A DNA stretch of 64,000 nucleotides from assembly GCA_029237695.1 (NCBI GenBank), contig CM055271.1, positions 35,708,462 through 35,772,461 of the forward strand, in the 5' to 3' direction. Origin of the DNA: Conchocele bisecta. Lineage: Eukaryota; Mollusca; Bivalvia; Lucinida; Thyasiridae. A program made the translations under genes and the position numbers. The notes below the pieces were generated by a model, which was not told where the DNA came from, ran no database searches, and saw nothing but the letters and a program-made list of their open reading frames with translations. This document shows, piece by piece, positions 41,960 through 53,545 of the stretch; position 1 is the first letter of the stretch; each line of letters begins with the position of its first letter.

Positions 41960-44900
41960 GCAAGGATAGCCATGATGAATATTTAGACACCGCATAATGA
42001 GGATGTTAATGGTTATACTGGTTACAGTGAATCATTATCGAAAGTGGGCAGCTCCATGCGTCAAGGTGAAAGACCCATTTTACAGTTGATGTGTACCTTC
42101 GGCCCATAGACATGATAGAGTTCGCGGGAACTCAATGCGTCATGGCCTAACACATATATCTCTATGGGACCTCTATGCGTAAGGCCACAACGCATAGAGC
42201 TCATCGAGTAGCTATTTGCATCGGGAGCTCTATGCGGTCTGACTTTGCAACATGATCGTGAAACATACTAGCTAGTTTCAATTGGCTAAATGTCTAGTCC
42301 AGCCCGGTGCTCACGGACGCATTCATATATACTGGCAACAGCTCGAAACGCTGACAGGCTGAACCGTAAACAATAAATTAATGTTTGATATAAATGATCA
42401 TGTACAGACGTATGGACAGACGAAACTTTAAGTGAAACGCAATCATGTGTCCGTCCTGTGCTAACGCAGGGTGGGGCAGGTATAGTTCTAAGTATTTGTA
42501 GTATGTGTACACAAAACATGATATTGAAAATATCATACGACAATTTTGCCCAAACACGGGAACATTATCATTATTAGCACATGACTCTTTCAACCCTAAA
42601 TAACTGGAATGGACGGTGGTGTTAATGTTCTGGCCAATCAAATCACTACACAATGGTTTTCAGACTATTCCATTTTAAAAAGGGTTGTTGTTTTGTTTTC
42701 TAAAATAAAATATGAATATAATTATGTCATTACTTGTAAAAAGTGCAGATCCCGGTAAGTGCAGATCCCGGTGAGACGGCTCGTTACGAGCCGGCTCATC
42801 TGGGTCTACAGTTTGCAAACACCACTTCAGAGGTCTGTAGTGTTGAAATGGTTAAACAAAATCTTGTAATTTCTCAAAGGTTGAAGCATATTTCCATAAA
42901 GACACATTGTATGTACTAGCCGGATATGTAAATAAAAGGATGTAGATTTATATCTACTGGGGTAGCGGAAAAATGGAGAAACATAATATTTTTGGTCAAG
43001 TGTATGATAATGAAACATGTTCTGTGCTGCGTGAGTCTGATTAAGTCATCTGTGAATAAAATAATTACTGAAAACCATAGTCGATCATTAGTTCACAGTG
43101 TAGAAGTTAGTATATTCTATATGTACATAATTTAGGCTACATTGGTTGCAACGACTTTCATAATATTAGCCTTCAGTCTGGAACAGTCCGCCTTCCGTAC
43201 AACGGTAAACCCTAGGCCTATCAATTACAGTAGCCAATTACTCTTCCCGGACGTGATTATTGGTGCATCAAGTACCCGATTGTGAAATTAGCACCGTACG
43301 TGTCGCTTGCCCGCTACTTGCGAACTGACCATACGGTGTCCAGCTGGACTCGGTTTAAACAGTAAGCAATTGTCTTTTTCAAATGGACAAAGGGCGCATA
43401 CTTCCATTTGATCTGAAATAATATGCTACGTGCCAAAACAGTTGAAATGGGCATTTGCGGATTCTTATTTCGGCGCAAAATATTATCAAGTCCCTGATGG
43501 AACCTATAATGTATCTGAAAATGGGGATTATTGACTTTGTGAACAGTGTAGATTTAGATCAGCATGTACATCCGCAGTCTGGTCAAAACGATCACTGATA
43601 AGCTACCAGAAAGTAAAACTATTTCACAAAAATATGTCTGGCAAAAATGTGATTGTATTGATTATGAGACGACCAACATTAAACGCTTAAATTTCGGTTC
43701 ATCTGATTTAAATGTTGAGCAAGTGAGCAGGGGCTATATACTGCTTGTATGGTACATAAGTACGAACTCATTATTATATGTAGTTATATGTAAGTTAGTT
43801 TTTCTGCAAGACACGCCCATGCATTCATGTATCACCATGTTTTTATTTGCTAGCTCCAGTCTAATAATGTCCTGTTCTCTGTATAGTGTCTGCAATAGCG
43901 TCTGCGTTTTAGGAAACCTCGAAGATTTCGCCCCATTTCAGTACGGACCTAAATGAAATTATACCTCTGCCGTAAAATATCGGCCTTTTGATACGTCGAC
44001 GAAGCTTCGTGACATTTCTGACTAGTCTACAGCGTAGAATAATGAAAAGACCCAATTAAGTTGCACGAAGCTCGATGCAAACGGGTGTGATGTGTGTGGG
44101 TGGTGGGGCGAGTGTTAAAGCTACCCTGAATAATTCGTCGGGCTATCACAGGACTGGGATATCGCAAGTTTTGTTCTCGCCTTATTTTTCATAAAATCCG
44201 ATTTCTAAATATCCTTCCAGATAATTTACCACGAACAATCAGCAGTGTAACCCATTTAGTTTTCCTTTCACAGCAATTGAGGGAAACTGGCAAACAATGC
44301 ATTTTCTCCCATAAATAAACAAATAAATTCCTTGTCGAAAAACTAGATCAAAGTACTGAAAGTACTGAAACTATGTTAAATTAGCTGCACAAGATTACTA
44401 ACAATTATTATTTATTTATATAATGATGGTTAGTGGCTTATCATCAGTTAACGTCATTTTAGGCCGGTTAACAGGGTCAAATCCCATATGACATGTGTCT
44501 GGATAGAAGGCAAATGCCAACATCAGAACAGAATATTTACAGAAAATAAATATAGTCAGTGTATATATGGCTTCGCACACTTACAAATAAAGTTCGCCTT
44601 TATTTGTATTTTGGCAGATATGGCACCGAACAACGGAAATATGTGTGTCACATGTCAGACAGTTCATGCGAGATCTCTGCCATTAATCAATTTGAAAACA
44701 CAATCCATTATATGTTCAAATAATAAAGAAATATTAACTAAATATTGATGAAGACACCCACAATCGTGATGTCTGGCACTCAGCAACGTCAACAGACTAT
44801 TCAAACGTTTGTTTCACTATGTATGAAAACAACAAAATTAATAGTATTGACCAAACACCCACACCATCGCACAATAAACCAACATTATACTATCCTACGA

Positions 44901-44985
44901 TTTGTGCCTGGGAGAGAATGAGCCGAAAAATTGGCGGCTGGATCTAAATCAACAGCGCAGGAAATAATAATCCCTCAATAATTCC
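41960..44985. other. Largely anonymous AT-rich sequence
   Basis: It contains CATAGAGCTC motif repeats (42110-42240), a small hairpin (GAGACGGCTCG/CGAGCCGGCTC, about 42772-42798) and a dispersed fragment at 42788-42853. Open frames such as 43564-43956 have no motif or splice support. Confidence 0.4.
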
Positions 44986-45095
44986 GGCGGCTCTGTTTAG
45001 TCGATCCATCAATACACAGTGTCGGTATGTCAGATGTGGTGCGTGGTGTCCGGTGGCTCTGTTCGGAGATCATCAGGCAATATAAAATTAGTTTA
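44986..45095. repeat. Dispersed repeat, paired with 47530-47640
   Basis: CCATCAATACACAGTGTCGG, GACAGATGTGGTGCGTGGTG-type and AGATCATCAGGCAATATA blocks are shared with 47530-47640. Confidence 0.75.
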
Positions 45096-46442
45096 ATGAA
45101 TATAATCCCCACCCGCCCTTAAACAGTAATTTCAGATTATTTTTTATTTGAATGTATTTGCATTAATTATTGTTTGTTAACACCAACGTTTAATAAAAAA
45201 TTACGACAAACGCCGCCCTATTTTCCCCAAAAATTCTGATGATATTCAATAAATTAACTTTATATGGGCTCAAAAGCGCCATAATGGCCGCGAGGTATCC
45301 TTCTACTAAACTGGTGTGATATCTATGGTGACAGTTATGTTATCTATTGTTTAATGGCACAGTATGACAAAACATTGACATTAATGTAAATATATAATTA
45401 AATAATTCAGACGTACAGTGCGCTTTATTCTTTAGTTTACATGTGCTAATTCAGTAAAATTCAGTAATTGGACATTACAAAGTCGACACTCATAATGCTA
45501 GTTTTAAATGTAGAAATAGTTGACACTCCATCTCTAAGACTGCTATACTAGGTAGCTCCAAGGGAGCTGACCTAGTAAAACCCGTTTATTTCTCGCCTCC
45601 CTTTGAGCATTTGAGGGAAAACGGCAAATACAATGAATTTTCTCCCATATCCGGACCTACTGTAATTACAATTAAATAGTTTTTAGATTTAATGTGTTTA
45701 ATATCCAAAAGTTCGTTGGCAACAAAAGGCGAATTTACTCCTTGTTGCTAAGCTACTAAGTACCAGGACTGGTTTACGGTCACATTATTTATAATTCGAC
45801 TGGTTCCTATAGAAGGAGATTATTTTGTATTAATTATAACAATTACTCATTAACATATTTAGTATTTCGCGACCACCTCAAACCAACATAGAAGATTTAA
45901 CGATTCCACGACTTCCGTTGGTCCACTAATGATGCCCTGTTATACGAATAACCACATAAATGCTTTACGCAATGACACTTAATCATAGAGTCGAACACAG
46001 TTTCACACAACTGATTGGTTTTGATATTTCTGGTAACAAATGTTATGCAATAATGGGCAAAATGCACAGCCAACCCACATACTTCAAGGTTATTGAGTAA
46101 AATTTGGTTTCACACACAGGCAACACTCATTTCAGTATACTACAAACCGATAAAATGGGTCCAGAAAACACTCTACACATGCTATCTATACAAATGCAGC
46201 AAACAAATTGCCCAAAAGTGATGCTGGAAAAGTAAAAATGGGAAGATTTTGACCAAAAAAATCCATTTGTTTTCGATAAGTTAAAAATACCGTACGGTAC
46301 GTGTGTCGGGTATGCTTTTGCTGTTTTTTTTTGCTTTTGCCAGTATACTAGTATACCCTCAATACTGAGGCTTCTCACCAGTGAGTGCTTAGAAGGAAAA
46401 AGAAATAGTGAAATATGAAAAAGATGAGATAGAGCAGAAGAG
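45096..46442. other. No recognised gene
   Basis: This is AT-rich sequence with a fragment of family A-related MITE (about 45683-45723, TTAGATTTAATGTGTTTAAT) and a fragment of the dispersed repeat (45730-45815). Confidence 0.4.
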
Positions 46443-47306
46443 TTAGGAAAGATAGAAGAAAGTAAAGAAAGGAAAAGAATACAGAGAAAGAAGAGTGTTT
46501 AATTTTAGTTGAGTCAAGAGAGCTGGATCTTCAAGACCTGTGTCTTGAATGAATCCAAGCAAGTGTGAGACGGAAGCTGGTTCCACTGGATAACGGTCCG
46601 AGGGAAAAATGAGAATCGTGTGTAGTCTGCCAATGCCTCTAATGCGGTAATTATCTTCGTCAATGGCTACAAGAGAGTTTCTTATTTTATAGAGCATACA
46701 GAACCTGGCATCGACACGCCTTTGCTCAAGAGATCTCCATTCCAGACTATGTAGCATGTCGGTCACACTAGAAATGTTATGGTACCTATTGGAAACCCAC
46801 TTTTCAGCCCTCATCTGAACCATCTCCAGTTGATGGACTAATCTATATGTTGTATGGTCGGCCTGTATGTCCTTAATGGTGCACTTAGGGTCCCATACAG
46901 TAGAGCAGTATTCCAGTTTGGGTCGGACAAGAGATTTATAGGCTCTTTCTTTAATAGAGGGAGAGTTAATCCTTAAGTTACGTTTAAGGAAACCTAGTGT
47001 CTGATTAGCTTTCGAGGAGATAGCGTTGATATGTTTGTTCCACTTCAAGTTGTGGCTAATACTGACACCAATATACTTCATCTGGGGCACTGAGGAGAGT
47101 GTATGACCATGAAGAGAGTAGTTATGAAGGACAGGAGATTTCTTAGTGGTGATGTGAATGACTTCACACTTGTCTTGGTGGAAGGACCTCTGCCAGACTT
47201 TCTCCCATCTCTCTAGACTATGGAGATCCTGTTGGAGCTTAGCGCGGTCGGTCTGGCTGTGCATAGAAAGATACAATAGTGTTTCGTCTGTGAAGAGCCG
47301 CACTGT
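46443..47306 (-). pseudogene. 5'-truncated CR1-like LINE, RT C-terminal part
   Basis: The minus-strand frame starts at VRLFTDETLLYLS, the catalytic F-A-D-D box degraded to F-T-D-E, and continues LGFLKRNLRINSPSIKERAY, LVRPKLEYCSTVWDPK and LEMVQMRAEKWVSNRYHNIS. Toward the end a shift moves the conserved FFPRTVIQWNQLPS into another frame. It is about 45 percent similar by eye to the CR1-like element at 27.6 kb, so it is a related but distinct family. The 5' truncation is typical of LINE copies. It stops about 14 bp from an LTR fragment. Confidence 0.85.
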
Positions 47307-47319
47307 ACTATATTGTACA

Positions 47320-47527
47320 TGTAATGTTATGCATTTGGTATGTATGTAATGAAGAATGACTTGGTATTCTAACTATACACTTTATTATACATACACATAT
47401 ATGTGACTGTTCACTGAGAGAGAGCGTGTGTGAACGTAGTAATTAGCAGCATAGCAGCACTATATATATGTATCAAATACAGCAGGGTAGACAACTACAT
47501 GGCATGCTGCAGTAGAGGTTAAACCAT
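47320..47527 (-). mobile_element. Truncated LTR of the gypsy family of region 4
   Basis: It matches most of the LTR at 58378-58640: TGTAAT end, CATTTGGTATGTATGTAATG, TATACACTTTATTATACATA, GCAGCATAGCAGCACTATAT, GCATGCTGCAGTAGAGGTT. It is cut after TTAAACCA at about 47527. It is an additional, dispersed copy outside the inverted-repeat arms. Confidence 0.85.
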
Positions 47528-47529
47528 GT

Positions 47530-47640
47530 TGCGTGGTTTCCGGAGGCTCTGTCGATTCATCAATACACATCATCGGTATGACAGATGTGGTGCGTGGTGT
47601 CCGGCAGATCATCAGGCAATATACAAAATATAGCTGCTGT
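47530..47640. repeat. Dispersed repeat, paired with 44986-45095
   Basis: It shares CATCAATACACA, GACAGATGTGGTGCGTGGTG and GATCATCAGGCAATATA with the first copy. Confidence 0.75.
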
Positions 47641-47895
47641 ATGCATACGCATGAAATGTCTTGATTCGTATTTTCCAAAAGTTAACTGATAAACTGAGCC
47701 CAAAACGGTGAAAACTATAGAGAATAGTATATGTAGAGTTTTAGATACAAAGCAAGACAGACTAAACGCCATAGGGTAAGTTGGCACACAGGGCACCATT
47801 TTCTTGGTCGTACTCGCCGTTTAGGCGTAGCACGACAATATGGCTGCCCCCATAGCAATTTACGTGACATAATATGCTATCTCAAGGGATGTAAC

Positions 47896-49715
47896 ATCCC
47901 AGCTAAAAATTTAATTCAGCCCGATTGCGGCCCAATATGGGTTTCAATATCGGTCCAATATAGGCAACCGATATCGGCTCGACTGAATTTTTGCAACGCA
48001 GATATTTGGCGGCCGACAACGGGCACGATAGCGGGCCAACATCGGCTCGACATTCTATGATACCGGGCCGTTACCTGATAACGATATATGTCCAATATCG
48101 GATGTCAATATCGGTCCGACTGAATTTTTGCAACCCAGATCCTTAGCGGCCCGATAGCGGGCACGATAGCGGGCCAACACCAGCTCGATTTTCTATGATA
48201 TCGGGCCTTTATCTGATAACGATATAGGTCCAACATTGGATATCAATATCTCTCTCCATTGTAATCATCTGAAGAAGAATCCGGCAAATAAACATCACTG
48301 TCATCACAGATGTTGAATAAGTCAGCATCTTGTGTTTCAGTCGGAAGACAGTTTTCAGAAATGTTTCCATTTTCAGAGTCCGAAAATGGATCACAGCTGC
48401 ACAAATCTGCATTCTGTGTCTCAAGAGGAAGAATAGTGTCGTGATCAGAGTCGGAGGCATCAGAAGCTAGACCAACGCTATGAAATAAATCATCAGCAGA
48501 TTGAATTGAATCTGTAAGAGGCAACTCACCATCCAGAGCCGTATCTGAATTTCTACTGTTTGTGTTTGTAGACAAATGTAAATGGTGATTTTCATTTCCT
48601 TGAATGTCTTTCATAGTTTCTTCATCCTCACTGTCAATAGTCACATTTGTCTCTGGATAACTGGCTGCTAAATTATGACAGACAATAGCACGAACTTCTC
48701 TGTAAGACGTCCACCGTGACATAGTTTAAGCCGTTGCTTCAAATGATAGAAAATGTACCATGGACATGAAAATTTGCAAAACCGCGAAAACTATGACAAT
48801 TGGAGAAATCAAACATCAGGCTAGATCAGATTACAATATCTACATAATTAGCGGCCTGAAACATAATTAATTTATAAGTATACCAATTTAATTAATTAAA
48901 TATATGTGTTTACTTATTTCTAGAGAATGACCAAAGAACACAGAAAAATCTAACACGTCAAACTGCACATGTTGTCTGCTAGCTTCTTGGAAAGGGCGAC
49001 TAAGTGTGTAATTGTAGATTTGTTGGATAATTCGGTAAATGGGGGCGTAATGGTGTATATTAAATTACATTGTTTTTATTGTAGATAATACTTATTATTT
49101 TTACAAGTTAGATTAATTATTAACAAAGATCAGCAAAAACATTTTGCAACTGATAAGTCAATTATCTTAAATAATACAGTCTTAAATAAGGTAAGCATGT
49201 AAATAAATGTATTGGGCCGATAGCGGGCCGATATGTAGACCCTAAGTAAAATATAAAAACATATAAAAAACAAGTTTGATTATGCATAGATGATCAAATA
49301 CTCTTTTGGGGATTTATAAATAGTGTGTATATTCTATATAGCCTTAAATTGGACAGATATTGGACCAATATCTGTATCACTTAGATAATATATATATGTT
49401 AAATAATAATACACATCCGTCCAATATCGGGCCGATATGAGTTAAAAATATTCCCACAATTCACAATTATGTTTTATTGTTCTTGTTTGGGCCAGATATT
49501 TGTCTGATGTGGGAAATTGAAGCGAAAATCAAATGAAAACTTTGTGTAATAATATTATACAACGGCCCGACATCTGGCCGATATTGGTTACTTGTATTCA
49601 GAATTCACATGATTAGCGACACGTATCCGATATTTCCCCGATATTGGACCAATATCGGCCGATATTCCGACTTAATGCCGATATCAGCCCGATTTAGTCG
49701 TGCTTGCTGGGATAT
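47896..49715. mobile_element. Transposon with GATATCGG subterminal arrays, about 1.8 kb
   Basis: ATCCCAGC at the left and GCTGGGAT at the right are the likely ends. Both ends carry 250-500 bp crowded with palindromic CGATATCGG, CCAATATCGG and CGGGCCGATA units. Dense subterminal repeats of this sort are typical of CACTA-type transposons, but the ends are not CACTA, so I leave the class open. The interior encodes one acidic frame at 48722-48243. The same element is in the right arm from 62756 to past 64000. Confidence 0.7.
48243..48722 (-). CDS. Acidic 159-residue protein inside the GATATCGG element
   Basis: It starts MSRWTSYREVRAIVCHNLAA and then becomes strongly acidic with Asp/Ser-rich tracts (EDEETMKDI, DASDSDHD, DSENGNISEN, DSSSDDYNG), stopping at GERY just before the left subterminal array. 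An acidic N-terminal segment precedes the transposase core in several animal DNA transposons, so this could be the first part of a transposase whose rest was lost by internal deletion. No catalytic motif is visible. The mirrored copy in the right arm has a 4-bp insertion after codon 4 that stops it early. Confidence 0.45.
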   Translation of the reverse strand: MSRWTSYREVRAIVCHNLAASYPETNVTIDSEDEETMKDIQGNENHHLHLSTNTNSRNSDTALDGELPLTDSIQSADDLFHSVGLASDASDSDHDTILPLETQNADLCSCDPFSDSENGNISENCLPTETQDADLFNICDDSDVYLPDSSSDDYNGERY

Positions 49716-49829
49716 AATAACTATGGTTGTTGTTGTTGTTGATCCGTTTGCTAATCTTCCGCTAGCTTTGGTCACATCTGTGCTTCGTAATCTTAGGATG
49801 CTCTGCACTTGCTGCTTAAATCAAAGGAC

Positions 49830-50150
49830 TGAAAGTCCTGAAATCCTCCGCAGTTGCGACAAAAAGTATTCTCTCAAAGAGCCGTCACAGACTGGAATGC
49901 ACTCCCTAGTGATTGTGTAAATTCGAACACACTAAATAGTTTCAAAAGTTCACTCAACTCCGCCTGGAAGAAGAGACCCAGCAAATTCAACACGTGAAAA
50001 TATTGTACAGACATTTTAACCATGATTTAGTTGCGCTCTCCCCCCAGTTTCAAAGACAATTATCCAATTTGACGTCGCTAAAATAGGCCAGTACAAGCCT
50101 AGCTTACAAGAAACGGCCTTCAACCTAGGTTGAACCAAGGTAGGTAGAAA
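49830..50150 (+). pseudogene. LINE 3' end fragment (CR1/L2 type C-terminus)
   Basis: In one frame: KVFSQRAVTDWNALPSDCVN, then SNTLNSFKSSLNSAWKKR and a stop at about 49996. FxxRxVxxWNxLPxxVV...FK is the conserved C-terminal end of CR1/L2-type ORF2. It differs in sequence from the other two LINEs of the window. It ends with GGTAGGTAGAAAATA and an A run at about 50150. Confidence 0.75.
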
Positions 50151-50955
50151 ATAAAAAAAAAGTACTTACCCAGGTCAAAAAGTTACTCGCCCGGTTTTTT
50201 TTAAAAATAAATTGCTATTTCCAGTTTTTGTAATGTTGCATCTTATTTATAAAAAAAAAAAGCTTTTACATATGATCATTACCAAAACGTATGAGACATA
50301 TTCACTATTATTGTTATTTATATTTTAAGTATTAAATGAACATAAACAAACAAATAGCAGCGAATTTGCTCAGAGGCTTGCACACTTCTTATTTTCTATA
50401 AGCGTTGAGTGACATAGATTTAGTTTAATTTATAGTGGCTATGTTTGCATGCGCTGCGTGCTGCCTTAATTACTAAATTCAATGGTTTCGGACCCGGCAC
50501 CGACCGTTTCGTCCCAAGCCGTTATGTTCGGCGTCTGAAATGCGCGTTAACCCAACTGTATACGAGACGATATATGTGGCCGCGTATACACTAGTCTATA
50601 CTCGCAGTCCTATTATTTGTTAGCCCGGCCGTTTAAAGCCGACAAATAATCCGTGAATTAAACTTGCCCGATATGGACCGTGTTCAAAATCGCTAGAGAT
50701 TCTACCCGTAACCGTGTACATAGACACTGCTTGAAACTTACTTCCCGCAAATTGACGTAAACTGTAAACAAATGGTCGCTGAATTAATACCATTTATTGG
50801 CCGTTATCGATGGAATTAATTGGCAATATCTTCCAAAAAAAAAATCCTGACATAATCTTTCACTCGCCAAACTGGGCGAGTGCCTGTAGAAAGTACTCAA
50901 CCGCCACAAAAAGCACTCGCCATGGCGAGCTGGGCGAGTGAAATTTCAACCCCTG
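50151..50955. mobile_element. Possible hAT-like element (right end only clear)
   Basis: The right end reads CACTCGCCATGGCGAGCTGG, GCGAGTG and finally AAATTTCAACCCCTG. CAGGGGTTGAAATTT is a usual hAT-type terminus. Near the left end TACTCGCCCGG is similar to the subterminal block, but the left terminus is degraded. Confidence 0.45.
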
Positions 50956-52278
50956 ATTATTGTATCGATTCAGGTGCGCGAAATGACCTTGTCAATTTGC
51001 ATAAACTGAAGCCATCACAGGCGCTCGGATTGTTCAACGAAAATAATAGAGAGTCGCATTTCATCACACTATCGGATTATTTAATGATTAGGATGCATGT
51101 TTTGTTGAACGGGTATATAATAAATAGGTTTTTGGATTTGTACGGAAATATATTTCGGCGTACTCGTTCGTTCGGCGGAACCTAAAATTATTCAAACTCT
51201 AAGACAATGTTTCCTTTGTGAAGTGTATCGTACTGCATTTTCTGTGTAACGTCATTATAGATTAGTTGATGTTTTAAGTAAAATGGACAATGATTAATAA
51301 TATCGATGGCTCAAGATGATTATTTAAAGCATGCGGTATGTAACTGTCAAAAAACAATGTTTCTGTTTTAAATCATCATCATTTCGCTGTCCAATGTTGG
51401 ATTTTATCGAGCCATTGACCTATGACTATGTAAACGATTCTGTAATTTGTCGGCATAAAATGGCGGAAACTACTTTTCATGAGACACGAGGTTAATTGTA
51501 TCAGTGCGCGTGAAAATAATATACTCAAATGAATACATGTCAGTTTATATTATATTAAATCAGATAAACATTTTGTAATATAAATGTCGTACAGAAAAAT
51601 TAACAACACATGTATTACACTACACAATATAATGTTAGCTCACTATCAGAACTATTTTTCATGGCGTATAACTACGTATAAATTACATGTGGAGCGGTCG
51701 ATCATTGCGCTAAAAATATAACCTTCCTAACAAAATATTTATTATGAAACACGACAGTTAATATTTTATAAAATCACAAACTGTTTTTAAAAATATAACT
51801 AGCTGAAAAAAAAATGTAGCTGGCCAAAAATGTGAGCGACACGTTCATAATGCACCGCTCGCTTTGGAACTCTCTCACGTGGCGTAGCTAGAATCATGAA
51901 GCATGAAGTACGTTCGTTGGTCGACAATTACTCATTTGCATAAATCATGTGAGGTCTCAAAAACCGTATAAGGACTATATCCAAGCAAATATGCTTGGAT
52001 AAAAACTATTGTGAATTGCAGCATGCGTGAAGTAGGGATTAACATAGTATTACAACCGCCATGTACCCTTAAGGTATCTCAGGAAAGCCATGATTAACTC
52101 ATCTCTGCCGTAGTCACTTAACTCCTCTACATTCCCTGTATATACTTTTTTTTGGCAAATACGGTAATTGGTTTCTTGCGACAGACTTTGCAAAATTTCC
52201 TGAAGAAGACATTTTACTTCATACAATCACTTCTGCTAACATTATATCAATGTCCCATAGCTGAAAAGTGGTACTTCT

Positions 52279-52563
52279 TTGAGAAATTTGCCATATTATG
52301 TTTATGAGAAACCAATTAAATTATCAAATTATCTCACCTTTTCCATTATTAGAAGGAAAAGTTTTTATCATTTTGACGATTTTCGACATTTGTTTTGCGT
52401 CGAATATTGTCGTGAAATGATGGCGATTGCCGGAAGACGCGATCGGGCTAAACAAGATACAACTGGTACCATATTGCATTGTAGAGGAACCAGTCGGCCA
52501 ATAAATGATGTGACCGTAATTAAACCAGTCGAGGTACAGCTTGAGCTTAGCAACAAGGAGTAA
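52279..52563 (+). CDS. Small conserved frame in both arms, unidentified
   Basis: It has 94 codons starting MRNLPYYVYEKPIKLSNYL and ending VEVQLELSNKE. The mirrored frame (62372-62094, minus) differs only by absence of one 6-bp repeat unit near the end. No motif or splice signal supports function; it overlaps the dispersed repeat at its 3' end, so it may be transposon-derived. Confidence 0.2.
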   Translation: MRNLPYYVYEKPIKLSNYLTFSIIRRKSFYHFDDFRHLFCVEYCREMMAIAGRRDRAKQDTTGTILHCRGTSRPINDVTVIKPVEVQLELSNKE

Positions 52564-53160
52564 ATTCTCAGGACAACGGCATTGATTGTTGTTACTATTA
52601 TGGCAGAGAGATAAATACAATAGATGCTAGTGCCAAACATTTGGTTATATTATTTGCATGCTCTACACATGCATGCTAAATTTTCTGTGTGCGACTTGAT
52701 GTGGGGGTGAGATAGAGATTTCGAAAGTGAAAGTAGACGGTTCAGTCAAAAAAAGGGGAAATAACTCGTGGAAATCAACCCGCACGACCCTGTGCTTGGC
52801 ATGGATCTAGAACCGACTTAGGTCACTGACTTTGAGGGAGTATAGTCATTTATTTTTCCCAAAATGCATTATTTCATGTAGAACTAAACACTGCATACAT
52901 TTGATGATTAAACGTATGCAGAATGATTATACTGCATTTATTACAGTATCACAACCAATGTGGCTGTGATAATATAATAAATTCAGTATAATAACAATTA
53001 ATACATTTATCCTTAAATTGAAAAGTTCTTCCTCAAACTATGCTTTGCTAGATAAGTATACTTTGCAATTTTGATGAAATCGGCTACAGGAATGGAAATA
53101 GTTTGCGATTGTCATGTTTGTGTGAATGTCGGTCTATGGGAAATAAATTGCCTGCCTGTT
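52530..53160 (-). repeat. Dispersed repeat, copy 2, carrying a family-B MITE
   Basis: It is the reverse complement of 37950-38410 with the MITE inserted at the CCTG/CAGTGACC point. Confidence 0.85.
52831..53088. mobile_element. MITE, family B, in left arm
   Basis: It runs from TTTGAGGGAGTATAGTCATT to TGATGAAATCGGCTAC. The outermost 30 bp or so of one terminus is missing. It is mirrored at 61566-61821. Confidence 0.85.
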
Positions 53161-53545
53161 TCCTAGAGTCGCGAAACCTCTTACCGCGAAAGAGCCGGGT
53201 AGCGAAACATCTGTCATCGGTATTTTTAGACATTGGGTAATATAAATGCCGGCTGAATCTCTATTTATTGTCATGACACATCCTGGTTATATAAACAGAG
53301 AATTCAACGCACTTGTATACACATTATTCGAACATTATCAGAGACGAAGTTTATAAGTAGGTAAGATTTTCTTGTTTCTAAATGTTTCTTGAATGTATCG
53401 CAAGTGTTTTCGGGCGTGTCGCCAACGTTTGATGTACATTTACTGTAGTATGTAACCTGTTATCGTGTGGTTCCAATATTCGTGTTGTCGTGTTCAGCGG
53501 AGCTGGTATTGTGAAATCGATACCTATATTAATCAGCAATATATA

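Larger units (their letters stand above)
49821..52000 (+). repeat. Left-arm-only segment of 2.18 kb
   Basis: In the right arm TTGCTGCTTAAA joins directly to AAACTATTGTGAATTG (about 62645-62655, reverse strand). Here 2.18 kb separate them. The segment begins with a LINE 3' end and contains a hAT-like end at 50955, followed by about 1 kb of anonymous AT-rich DNA. Only AAA is shared at the two junctions, so insertion and deletion cannot be told apart from this window. Confidence 0.85.

Noticed and set aside
52279..52563. Conserved host gene because it is present in both arms
   Set aside because: Conservation here only reflects the two arms being copies of one locus; it is no evidence of selection.
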